NCBI RefSeq assembly: GCF_022568815.1
Contig: NZ_JAKZHX010000019.1
Span: 1-64,000 of the forward strand
From: Undibacterium paludis
GTDB taxonomy: Bacteria; Pseudomonadota; Gammaproteobacteria; Burkholderiales; Burkholderiaceae_D
Direction: 5' to 3'
Length of the DNA stretch: 64,000 nt
The translations under genes and the position numbers were made by a program. This document shows, piece after piece, positions 7,033 to 15,043 of this stretch (position 1 is its first letter; each line of letters opens with the position of its first letter). The notes beneath the pieces are model-generated. The model made no database searches, was not told the origin of the DNA, and saw only the letters and a program-made list of their open reading frames with translations.

Positions 7033-9090
7033 CTAATGCTTCACCACCTGACGATGATGACTGAAAAGCTGGAGATTTTTTTCATGTAATTCAGACTTGA
7101 GGCGTCGGTTTTCATCGACCAGTTCTTTTTGTTTGAAAGCGTCTTCGATGTAGCAACGAAGACTTGTGTCATTCCAGGGTTTCATCATGAACTGATAGAT
7201 GATCCCTTCGTTGATGCCGTCGATGATCGATTGCTGGTCGGCATAGCCGGAGAGAACGATACGGATCGTCTCGGGATATCGTTGCCTGACGATGTTAAAG
7301 AATTCGACACCGGTCATTTCCGGCATTTGCTGATCCGAGATGATAACGTCGACCTGGTACGAGGCCAGCAGTTCCAGCGCGGCCCTGGCGCTGCTGGCGG
7401 TCAGGACAATGCAGTTTTCATGACGTAAGACGCGCTTCAATGCGGCCAGGATATTCTCGTCATCATCAAGCAGCAGCAAGGTACGGTCGTGTTCTGCAAA
7501 GTGCAGAAACCTGTCGGGAAGGCGACGATTTTCACGTAGCAATAACTCTACTTCATTGCCTGGTAAGCCCTTTGAGAACAGAAAACCCTGTATCTCGTCA
7601 CACAGATTGGCGCGCAAAAAATCACATTGTGCTTCCGTCTCCACGCCTTCTGCAATCACATGCATGCCCAGGCTGTGTGCCATGGAAATGATGGCATTGA
7701 CGATGGCTGCGCCGTCAGATTTATGTATGTCGCGCACAAAGGTTTGATCTATCTTGAGCACGTCAATGGGGAAGCGTTTCAGGTAAGACAGGCTGGAGTA
7801 GCCGGTACCGAAGTCATCAATCGACAGTTGCACGCCCAGCGCCTTCAGGCCGCGCAGGATGTCGATGGAACGCTCGACATCGGTCATGACCAGGCTTTCG
7901 GTCAGTTCAATTTCAAGGTACTGGGGTTCCAGCCCCGTTTCCTGCAAGACATCCCTGACAAAGCTCACCAGGTTGGATTGCCCGAACTGGCGCACCGACA
8001 GATTGATGGCAATACGGAACTTGCCCAGTCCCTGATCCTGCCAGTTTTTGCATTGGGCGCAAGCGCTACGTATGACCCATGCGCCTATGGGCAGGATCAA
8101 TCCGGTTTCTTCTGCCAGGCCGATAAATTGCCCCGGAGCGACCATGCCAAGGTCGGGCTGGTTCCAGCGTATCAGTGCCTCCATGCCGATGATATGGCCG
8201 GTGCGCAGATCAACCTGGGGCTGGTAATGCAGGATGAATTCGTCACGCTCCAGCGCCAGTCTCAATCTCCCTTGCATGGTCAGTTTTTCATTGAGCCTGG
8301 TGCTCAGGTCTGCCGTGTAAAATTGATAGTTGTTTCGCCCCAGTTGTTTGGCGCTACTCAATGCGGCATTGGCATTCATCAGCAATACATCGGGCTGATC
8401 GCCATCTTGCGGATACTGGCTGACGCCGATACTGCAGGTGATTTGCAACTCCTGTCCGGCCAGCAGCACTATCCTGGACACCGCAACCATGATGCGTTGC
8501 AGGATTTCAGTCAGACGCGGCTGGACAGGATCGGCATCGTTGTCCCTGTGCTGGTTATCAGTGCGGGCACTCTCTTCACCCTGCTCTACCAGGACCAGGG
8601 CAAACTCATCCCCTCCCAGGCGAGCCACCGTGTCGCTGCCGCGTACGCAGACAGTCAGGCGCTCGGTAATGATTTTGAGTAATTCATTGCCTATGCCGGG
8701 GCCAAGACTGTCGTTGATCACCTTAAAATGATCAAGCCCCAGGATCACCACCACCACTTTGTGCTGGTGCCTGTTGGCCGTGACCAGTGCATGCTTGAGG
8801 CGATCATTCAGCAGGTTGCGATTGACCAGACCAGTCAGTTCATCATAATTGGTCAGGTACAAGAGCTGCGACTCTGCACTTTTGCGTATCTTCAATTCTT
8901 CAGCAAGGGCACGGTTTTGCTGCAACATTTCTTGCGAAGCGATGTCGAGAGAACGCTCCGTCATGGCCCTGTCGATGTCGGCCTGCTGATACGTGGCGTC
9001 AATGGCCTGGAAGAGTTTATCCAGCTCTTTTGGCAATGCTTTCGCATCGCCAAACAGGCGGCTGATTTGACGTCTGAGCAGGCTATGCAT
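7033..9090 (-). CDS. GGDEF-EAL-receiver protein (c-di-GMP turnover)
   Basis: 685 residues. After a helical N-terminus (1-75) comes a GGDEF domain with an intact RLGGDEF (GGDEF at about 159-163). Then comes an EAL domain with EALIRW (EAL at about 304-306) and DDFGTGYSSLSYLKRF, and finally a receiver domain from about residue 545 (LLDDDENI, then ISDQQMPEMTG with the phospho-acceptor Asp). It could make or break cyclic di-GMP under control of an unusual C-terminal receiver. It starts 3 nt after the stop of the FIST gene, so the two form an operon. The receiver with an IYQFMMKPW motif resembles those paired with hybrid kinases. Confidence 0.9.
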   Translation of the reverse strand: MHSLLRRQISRLFGDAKALPKELDKLFQAIDATYQQADIDRAMTERSLDIASQEMLQQNRALAEELKIRKSAESQLLYLTNYDELTGLVNRNLLNDRLKHALVTANRHQHKVVVVILGLDHFKVINDSLGPGIGNELLKIITERLTVCVRGSDTVARLGGDEFALVLVEQGEESARTDNQHRDNDADPVQPRLTEILQRIMVAVSRIVLLAGQELQITCSIGVSQYPQDGDQPDVLLMNANAALSSAKQLGRNNYQFYTADLSTRLNEKLTMQGRLRLALERDEFILHYQPQVDLRTGHIIGMEALIRWNQPDLGMVAPGQFIGLAEETGLILPIGAWVIRSACAQCKNWQDQGLGKFRIAINLSVRQFGQSNLVSFVRDVLQETGLEPQYLEIELTESLVMTDVERSIDILRGLKALGVQLSIDDFGTGYSSLSYLKRFPIDVLKIDQTFVRDIHKSDGAAIVNAIISMAHSLGMHVIAEGVETEAQCDFLRANLCDEIQGFLFSKGLPGNEVELLLRENRRLPDRFLHFAEHDRTLLLLDDDENILAALKRVLRHENCIVLTASSARAALELLASYQVDVIISDQQMPEMTGVEFFNIVRQRYPETIRIVLSGYADQQSIIDGINEGIIYQFMMKPWNDTSLRCYIEDAFKQKELVDENRRLKSELHEKNLQLFSHHRQVVKH

Positions 9091-9093
9091 GGG

Positions 9094-10269
9094 TCAGGCC
9101 TCTCGGAAGGTCGTGATGGTCATGGTCTGGTTATGCAGCTCGCAGGGGCCACCAGGCATATGCGGCGAAATTTCTCCATACGAGTAAAAACCGGCGAGCA
9201 TGGTGCCTTGCCCCAGCACTTCACGGACGGCTTCGACTTCTTCTTCCACTCTTTGTTTGAGAACCAGCTTTCGGCCCACACAGCTGATCAGCAAAGCCAG
9301 TTCTGCTGCTTCATTTTGCATGGGGTGCACACAGATTTTTGCGGCCCCGCATGCACCGTCGATCAGGCGTTCAAAATTGGCTTTCATCAGGCGCGCATAG
9401 GCTCCCTCTGGCATGTCGCCGGCAAAAGTCATGCTTTGATCCGCTTCGTTGACACCAAGTATGGTACGCACCACGCCGCCATTTGCACCTGGCTCTGCCC
9501 CCTGTTGCCAGGCATTGCGTAAAGACAGGGGGAACAGCAGTGCGGTAGCCGGCAAACCCGCAGCATGTTCACCCAGGTAGTTCTTGTACAGTTCCAGCGC
9601 GGGCTTGCCGTCGAGGTCATACAGGACATTGCCGGCGGAGCGTGTAATTTGCCGGTCGGGGCCAAATGAATCCCAGCCCCCCAGTGAACCGTAACTGACT
9701 TCGATATGTGGCCCATACAGGCCGATTGCCACAATCTGCCCTTCTGCCGGCACATCATTGGCGCATACCAGGGTTTTCTTGAAATCGGCGCCGTCTGCCG
9801 ACAGGCCACCGGTGACTTCCACATGCGCAGGCAATTGCGCCTTGAGCCCGCGTGTCAGTTCGGTTCCATTGACTTTGAGGCCATCGGAAAATACCAGTAC
9901 ATGCGCCAGGTCTTTTGCCGGCAGGGATTCAATCAGGGCCTGGCCCGAGCTGAAGCTCTGGGCCGCCTCAAGAATACTCACCCTGGCAAAATGGACGGGC
10001 GTCTGTTCAAAATCGATAACCGTCACAACCATGGTGTCATCACTGACGGTCGTACCATGGATCTCGCCCGCTGTAGAGCAGCCGGCAATAACGGCATCCG
10101 GGAAGGCCTGGCGCACCGCATGGAAATTTGCCGGATTGGATAACAGCGAAGAACTGCCAAAAAACAGGACCAGCCGGCCAGCCCTGGGCTGTTGGGTCTG
10201 TTGGGGCTGGGAAGAAAGTGGAAAATGAGGCGACTGCCCATCAAGGAAAATACTTTGAGATACCTGCAT
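9094..10269 (-). CDS. FIST domain sensor protein
   Basis: 391 residues without a signal peptide. FIST-N pattern: LVLFFGSSSLLSNPANFHAVRQAFPDAVIAGCSTAGEIHG near the start, then LAHVLVFSDGLKVNGTELTRGL and VTGGLSADGADF. FIST-C is at the end (CVGRKLVLKQRVEEEVEAVREVLG, TMLAGFYSYGEISP). FIST proteins are intracellular or periplasmic sensors thought to bind small ligands such as amino acids and usually sit beside signalling enzymes. Here it is co-transcribed with a GGDEF-EAL-receiver protein, and a GAGAGG ribosome site precedes the ATG. It likely feeds a ligand signal into c-di-GMP turnover. Confidence 0.88.
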   Translation of the reverse strand: MQVSQSIFLDGQSPHFPLSSQPQQTQQPRAGRLVLFFGSSSLLSNPANFHAVRQAFPDAVIAGCSTAGEIHGTTVSDDTMVVTVIDFEQTPVHFARVSILEAAQSFSSGQALIESLPAKDLAHVLVFSDGLKVNGTELTRGLKAQLPAHVEVTGGLSADGADFKKTLVCANDVPAEGQIVAIGLYGPHIEVSYGSLGGWDSFGPDRQITRSAGNVLYDLDGKPALELYKNYLGEHAAGLPATALLFPLSLRNAWQQGAEPGANGGVVRTILGVNEADQSMTFAGDMPEGAYARLMKANFERLIDGACGAAKICVHPMQNEAAELALLISCVGRKLVLKQRVEEEVEAVREVLGQGTMLAGFYSYGEISPHMPGGPCELHNQTMTITTFREA

Positions 10270-10723
10270 GATTGCCTCTCTCGCTGCGTTATTTTCTTGT
10301 TGTTTTTTGGTTAGCCAGCTTCACAGATCAAAAGCCCGGCATGTTCAGTGCGAAGGGAATGTCACATCGTCAGAAAATATCGTCGACTTACTTTATTCAA
10401 TGCAATCGATATAATAAATGCAATAACAATAACGGTGCTTTTTCCTTACCTTACAGAAATTGATTATAAGATATATAAATTAATAAGCGTTATTTTTTCG
10501 AAGCAGGGAATGTCAACAAAGGTGTATGCGACTGCTGTTGACGAGGCGCCATAGAGGCTGAAACTACCGCTGTATCCAGGTGAAGTCAACACCGTACCGG
10601 CCAGTCACTCGAAAGAATGCAGGGGCAACAGATTTTCCCCAACTCTTCACACTCACTGCATAATCCCTTCATCAACATCCGGCATGCTGCACATCCATTG
10701 ATGAATTCAATAACAGCATCCGC
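10270..10723. other. intergenic region upstream of FIST operon
   Basis: No supported gene. The AT-rich part at 10370-10500 probably carries the promoter for the minus-strand FIST operon and perhaps that of the small plus-strand membrane gene at 10724. Two overlapping short frames here have no recognisable features. Confidence 0.4.
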
Positions 10724-11080
10724 ATGTACATCTATATTTTTGTCTGCCTGGCATTCTATGCCACTCCTTTCATCATCACGACATCCATGAGCGACCACCG
10801 GGCGCTGGCAAAGGCAAGCGTGGTGACAGGCGTGCCGCTCACGCTAATTGTTGTCCAGATAATGCGTGAGAGCAACGATCCGCACAACAATGCCAGTATC
10901 GGCCTTGCCTTCGTCATCGTCCCGATTGCCATGGCAATCATGGGCCTGGTGTCCGGCGTGGTGACCAGCCTGGTGTTGCAGTACAGGACGAGGCAGGCGG
11001 CCAGTTCGCAGGCACGGCTGGGGATACGGCTGGCAGGCTTTGTCGCCCTGCCCGCCGCTGTGTACTGCTTGATATGCTAA
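10724..11080 (+). CDS. small membrane protein, unknown function
   Basis: 118 residues with three or four hydrophobic segments (about 1-20, 33-47, 60-86 and 103-118). No family is recognised. Its end overlaps by a few bases the decayed DUF4214 gene on the other strand. No clear ribosome site was seen, so the start is uncertain; a later ATG (MSDHRALAK) is possible. Confidence 0.45.
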   Translation: MYIYIFVCLAFYATPFIITTSMSDHRALAKASVVTGVPLTLIVVQIMRESNDPHNNASIGLAFVIVPIAMAIMGLVSGVVTSLVLQYRTRQAASSQARLGIRLAGFVALPAAVYCLIC

Positions 11081-11640
11081 CCGAGCCAGCCTGTGTACTC
11101 GATGCCGTTCCGTATAGTGCCGATCACCATGGCCTGGTTTTCTGTGCTCTCACAGAAGCTGGCGAGCGCACCGGCAGCGGTAATCGCGCCGCTGTTGATG
11201 CCGTTGGCCTAGTAATCAAAACCGGCCTTGTCCGGCGTACGATGCAAGACGTTGTTGTAGAAATTGGTGATCAAGCTTACCTCCCTTTATGTTATTTGAC
11301 AGCAGGTTACCAAGCAAGAGATCGCCTTTTGCCGAGCCGATGGCCTTTTCATACTCTCCAAACAGCCAGCGCATGCTGACCAGGTCGCCTATGTTGACAA
11401 TGGTGTTGAGACCATCGGCGCAATTCACGCCCCCCCGACCAGATGCGGCGCGCCGGTGATCGTCGACCCCAGGTTCAGTTAGGCGCCCTGACCATAGAGC
11501 GACAGGTCAATAGTGTCATTCCCGCCCTTGCAAAATATACGCGGTAACCGTTGGTACCGGCGGTGATCACATCCTCACCGCTGCTGCTGGTGCCACGGCC
11601 TTCGCCATAGGCCAGTTGCAGCGCATGAGCCCCGATCACG
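11077..11640 (-). pseudogene. decayed RTX/DUF4214 secreted protein, C-terminal part
   Basis: Read on the minus strand in shifting frames, the region gives SSGEDVITAGTNGYRVYF, then GGNDTIDLSLYGQGA (serralysin/RTX-like), a stop, then IGDLVSMRWLFGEYEKAIG. It ends with a DUF4214-like tail: NFYNNVLHRTPDKAGFDY, an in-frame TAG (11209-11211), then ANGINSGAITAAGALASF, ENQAMVIGTIRNGIEYTGW and a stop. The pieces sit in order but need at least two frameshifts and one stop read-through, so the gene is dead. These proteins are normally large calcium-binding secreted or surface proteins exported by type I systems. Confidence 0.75.
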
Positions 11641-11763
11641 CAGGCGCAGTAAAATCGTCAACAAATGGTATGGACGCTGCCCTCTGTGGACTGCAGGGAA
11701 TTCAAGGGAGACTCCAGCGCCGGCGGTTCTATGATCGCTCCCTTTTTTCATGCATTTTTATGC

Positions 11764-12129
11764 TCAGCCAATGTCAGGAAGTGATCCAAAAAAACTAAAT
11801 ACGGTCACGATTTTCCCGGCCTCATCGACTTCAACGACGTCATAGCCCGCAACGATGGCCCGGTTTGCTATGCAAACTTCCCAGCTGTAACGATGCAAAT
11901 TGTGGTGTGAGTCAACTCCTGAAGTCCACACTATCTCTGCATCAGGGCGTTGAGCACGAAACTCCGCAAGGCAAGCAGAAAACTCTTCAACACCTATGGC
12001 AACGCGGTGTGGATCAAAATACCGGGTATTGGTGCCAAATGCATCGCTGACATTTTGCTGGATCTCGCCAATGCTGTGAGAATTCCAGGCTGCAAAGTAA
12101 CTAACTAGACAAGCAGGGCGGGTATTCAT
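11764..12129 (-). CDS. SnoaL-like / NTF2-fold protein
   Basis: 121 residues matching the small SnoaL/NTF2 alpha+beta barrel fold: an N-terminal helix (YFAAWNSHSIGEIQQNVSDAF), a FDPHRVAIGVEEF stretch, then strands with WTSGVDSHHNLHRYSWEVCI and a C-terminal VVEVDEAGKIVTVFSFF. Such proteins are hydrolase/isomerase-like or ligand-binding; the substrate here is unknown. A good GGAGG ribosome site lies 8 nt before the ATG. It is divergent from an AraC regulator at 12236, which probably controls it. Confidence 0.7.
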   Translation of the reverse strand: MNTRPACLVSYFAAWNSHSIGEIQQNVSDAFGTNTRYFDPHRVAIGVEEFSACLAEFRAQRPDAEIVWTSGVDSHHNLHRYSWEVCIANRAIVAGYDVVEVDEAGKIVTVFSFFGSLPDIG

Positions 12130-12144
12130 ATTTCAGTCCTCCAA

Positions 12145-12193
12145 ATAGATCGTCAATGTGCTGATCATACGCACTTGCGCCAGGACGATCTAT
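12145..12193. promoter_or_regulatory. inverted repeat in divergent promoter region
   Basis: ATAGATCGTC at 12145 is repeated inverted as GACGATCTAT ending at 12193, in the gap between the SnoaL-like gene and the AraC gene; GATCGTCC occurs again near 12219. It is a candidate binding site for the AraC protein. Confidence 0.5.
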
Positions 12194-12235
12194 ACTCTAT
12201 AGTCCATCTTATCTTTTCGATCGTCCAAAGATGCA

Positions 12236-13171
12236 ATGGATCCACTTTCCGATGCCCTGGCACTTCTCAAACCCCGCAACTATATGTTTCACGGGCTGGA
12301 CGCAGGCGGTGACTGGTCTATCTATTTCGAGCCGCGACAGGGAATACGTTGCTATGCCTTGCTTTCCGGCCAATTCTGGCTCACTTTGGGTAACAGTCCT
12401 GAAGCCGTACACTTCAAAGAAGGCGATTGTGTTTTACTCCCCAGTGGGCATGGAGTAACTCTTAGTAGCGACCCGACACTGCCAACTGTCGATGCGAAGA
12501 TAATATTTTCTGAGGTAAAAGAAGGCGGGCTTGTTACTTACAAAGGTGGCGGGAACTGTTATGGACTGGGAGGCTTCTTTGAATTTTCTGGCAGGCACGC
12601 AAGCATACTGCTCGGCATTTTACCAACCATCATACACATCCGCAAAGAGTCAGATAAAAACGTCCTTCGCCGTTCACTGGAACAAATCATGCAAGAACTG
12701 CGAGAACCACAACCTGGAGGCACTTTAATCGCTCAATACCTTTCATCTCTCATGCTCGTCCAGGCGCTAAGACTTTTTCTGTTTGAAAGAGCCGAAGTTA
12801 CAAATGCAACAGGAAGCACAGACGTTGGCGTTGGCTGGATTTACGCATTGGCGGATAAGCAAGTGGGCACCGCCATTTGCGCCATGCATGAAAACCCAGC
12901 GCATAGGTGGACTATACAGAGCCTGGCTAGCCGTTCGTACATGTCCAGATCCACATTTGCAATGAAATTCAAAAACCTGGTGGGCGAATCGCCGATGAAC
13001 TACCTGACACGGTGGCGTATGCTACTTGCAGGTGACAGGCTTTTAAATTCCCACGACACAATTGCCGTCATCGCGCCATCACTAGGCTATAAGTCTGAAA
13101 GCTCGTTCAGCACCGCTTTCAAACGCGTAATGCAATGCTCGCCACGGGAATACAGAGCGCTTTTCCAATAG
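12236..13171 (+). CDS. AraC-family transcription regulator (cupin type)
   Basis: 311 residues. The N-terminal half is a cupin-like sensor (CYALLSGQFWLTLGN, AVHFKEGDCVLLPSGHG, IIFSEVKEGG) of the kind found in the cupin_6 AraC group. The C-terminal 100 residues form the double helix-turn-helix (WTIQSLASRSYMSRSTFAMKFKNLVGESPMNYLTRWRM and IAVIAPSLGYKSESSFSTAFKRVMQCSPREYR). It is likely to regulate the divergent SnoaL-like gene in response to a small ligand. Confidence 0.9.
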   Translation: MDPLSDALALLKPRNYMFHGLDAGGDWSIYFEPRQGIRCYALLSGQFWLTLGNSPEAVHFKEGDCVLLPSGHGVTLSSDPTLPTVDAKIIFSEVKEGGLVTYKGGGNCYGLGGFFEFSGRHASILLGILPTIIHIRKESDKNVLRRSLEQIMQELREPQPGGTLIAQYLSSLMLVQALRLFLFERAEVTNATGSTDVGVGWIYALADKQVGTAICAMHENPAHRWTIQSLASRSYMSRSTFAMKFKNLVGESPMNYLTRWRMLLAGDRLLNSHDTIAVIAPSLGYKSESSFSTAFKRVMQCSPREYRALFQ

Positions 13172-13226
13172 ACCGATCTTGGGCCTGGGCTCATTTCTGA
13201 TTACCTGATGCTTGCGGCTACGCAAG

Positions 13227-13583
13227 CTAATCGAACCTGCGCCCTTTAGCCAGACGAGCACCATTGTGAACCTCCGCATCCGGCATCGCTAGAACGACAG
13301 CGCCGTCTTCACGGTGAAAGCCAGTGACCAGGCATTCTGACATGATGGGGCCGATCTGTTTCGGCGGAAAATTAACGACGGCAACAACCTGTTTCCCGAT
13401 CAGGCTTTCTTTGGTATAGAGGTCTGTAATCTGGGCGCTGGACTTTTTGATACCGATCTCTGCACCAAAATCCACTTTCAGTTTATAAGCCGGATTTCTG
13501 GCCTCGGGGAAATCCTCGGCTTCAATGATGGTGCCGACACCTGGTTCTACTTGTGGAAAATCACTCCAGGTGACCGTACTCAT
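13227..13583 (-). CDS. csaA: CsaA-type tRNA-binding / export chaperone
   Basis: 118 residues from the ATG giving MSTVTWSDFPQVEPGVG; an upstream frame extends to 13637, but GAAGAG before 13583 and family length favour this start. The OB-fold EMAP/tRNA-binding domain is clear: GTIIEAEDFPEARNPAYKLKVDFG, IGIKKSSAQIT, VVAVVNFPPKQIGPIMSECLVTGF. CsaA binds tRNA-like RNA and unfolded preproteins and has chaperone activity in Bacillus. It acts as a cytosolic homodimer. It lies convergent with the AraC gene. Confidence 0.88.
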   Translation of the reverse strand: MSTVTWSDFPQVEPGVGTIIEAEDFPEARNPAYKLKVDFGAEIGIKKSSAQITDLYTKESLIGKQVVAVVNFPPKQIGPIMSECLVTGFHREDGAVVLAMPDAEVHNGARLAKGRRFD

Positions 13584-13648
13584 TACTCTTCTTTGCAAGG
13601 TATGACCTTGCATCGATAACGATGCAAGGGTTGGCACAGCAGTACTGC

Positions 13649-14641
13649 TTATTTTTTCTCAACAGGCATCTGGTCAACTGCCTGTTCAATCGCCTGGCGG
13701 AAATTCAGTTCGCCATCCATATACGGAATCCAGACCTGATCAATCACGCCCAGGTATTCCGGCCAGGCCTTCTGGTACAGGCCATTCTTCAGCGCGTAAG
13801 GCTGGTATTCCAGATTGCCGCTCTGCTTGAGCACATCCTGGGTGACTTTGCCAACGGTAAAAAATTGCAGCACATGCCACAGATCAGATTCGCCCTGATG
13901 ATGTGTTGCCTTCATCCTGTTATTGATGGCGGTGACGATGGCGTCGGTGACCGTGGTATGCGATGCCTCGTGATACAGCATTTCCAGCGCCGCCAGGCTC
14001 TGGTAATCTGGCCGGCCACTGGGTATGACGATCTGCTCATCCGTATAAGCGCCCTGCCTTGTGCCTGTCAGCACGACGGCGTCCATACGTATCGGCCTGG
14101 CAGGGAAAGCATGGGCCATATACTTCTCTATGCCCGCCTGTATATCTGCGCCATATTTCGCATCAAGCTGCCTGGTCTGGCTGATCCAGTCCTGGTTGCT
14201 TTTGTCCTGTGACGCCCAGATACAGCGCGCATACACAGGCGCAACCCGGTTCAGCACAGCAATGAGCGGCGCGGGGATGGGCAGACCAGTCGCGTCACGG
14301 CGCTGGTCATCGACGCTCAGACCACGCTTGATGCCTTGCATGGTTGCATCAAACATGACGTCGCGTTTCGCATAATCGGCCTGATAAAAGTCAACGGCTT
14401 CTTTCAGCACCGTCAATTCTGCCTCACTGGGCGCATGGTCCCAGGGCAGCTCTTGCAGTGGTTTTTTCCGTATGGCGACATCGAGCAGGAAATGGTGCAG
14501 ATTCATTAAAAACGCACTGTGATACTCAAACCTGGCGCGCTGCACAGACGTCCCGGGCTTGCTGCTTTCTGCACTTTGTGCAGCAGCGACGAATGAAAAA
14601 GCGAGATAAAAAGAAAGTAATAACTTTACAATGAGGCGCAT
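13649..14641 (-). CDS. secreted protein with HExxH-like motif
   Basis: About 330 residues from the ATG giving MRLIVKLLLSFYLAFSFVAAAQSAES, a clear signal peptide; the longer frame to 14716 adds a tail unlike a signal sequence. Near residue 225 is LYHEASHTTV, an H-E-x-x-H zinc-binding pattern, after AALEM, and a glutamate that could be the third ligand follows later. I do not recognise a named family. It may be a periplasmic zinc peptidase, but the fold is not otherwise evident. The gene follows csaA closely on the same strand. Confidence 0.6.
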   Translation of the reverse strand: MRLIVKLLLSFYLAFSFVAAAQSAESSKPGTSVQRARFEYHSAFLMNLHHFLLDVAIRKKPLQELPWDHAPSEAELTVLKEAVDFYQADYAKRDVMFDATMQGIKRGLSVDDQRRDATGLPIPAPLIAVLNRVAPVYARCIWASQDKSNQDWISQTRQLDAKYGADIQAGIEKYMAHAFPARPIRMDAVVLTGTRQGAYTDEQIVIPSGRPDYQSLAALEMLYHEASHTTVTDAIVTAINNRMKATHHQGESDLWHVLQFFTVGKVTQDVLKQSGNLEYQPYALKNGLYQKAWPEYLGVIDQVWIPYMDGELNFRQAIEQAVDQMPVEKK

Positions 14642-15043
14642 AGTAATTGGCTGAAGAGTGAGAACAGACTGCTGAACTGACTGACTTACATACGGGCATA
14701 CGGACATACTTAACAAGCATACAAATTCTTCGAGGGCGATTTTATCTGAACATCACCGAATTCTGTACTTTTTTACAAGCTATCATAAAAATAAGATTCA
14801 CCTCAACAAAGGCTGTACGCTGCATGTTGAATTGGCCCGGACAGTTTGTGTCGGTCCTGCATCGCCATAGGCACAATGCCCCAAATCGTCATTCCAGCCG
14901 GATGTTGGCAGGAGTCCCGCACTGGTCCGCCACGCAGGCAGTCAGACGGGTGAGGCCGACCGGGCATGACGATTTGAACAAGACGGTAAGCTGCACGATC
15001 TGGGACGGTTGCGCAATTTTTACTGTCACAGGCCACTCATCGA
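14642..15043. other. intergenic region with inverted-repeat element
   Basis: No gene supported. It contains the 95-bp inverted-repeat element at 14882-14976. The rest shows nothing clear. Confidence 0.4.
14882..14976. repeat. short palindromic repeat element, 95 bp
   Basis: The ends read CAAATCGTCATTCCAGCCGG and, reversed, CAAATCGTCATGCCCGGTCG: about 16 of 20 bases match. This is a REP/MITE-like palindromic element of the CGTCATNCC kind common between genes in betaproteobacteria. Confidence 0.55.

Noticed and set aside
8728..9522. 264-residue open frame on the plus strand
   Set aside because: Antisense to the well-supported GGDEF-EAL and FIST genes and without motifs.
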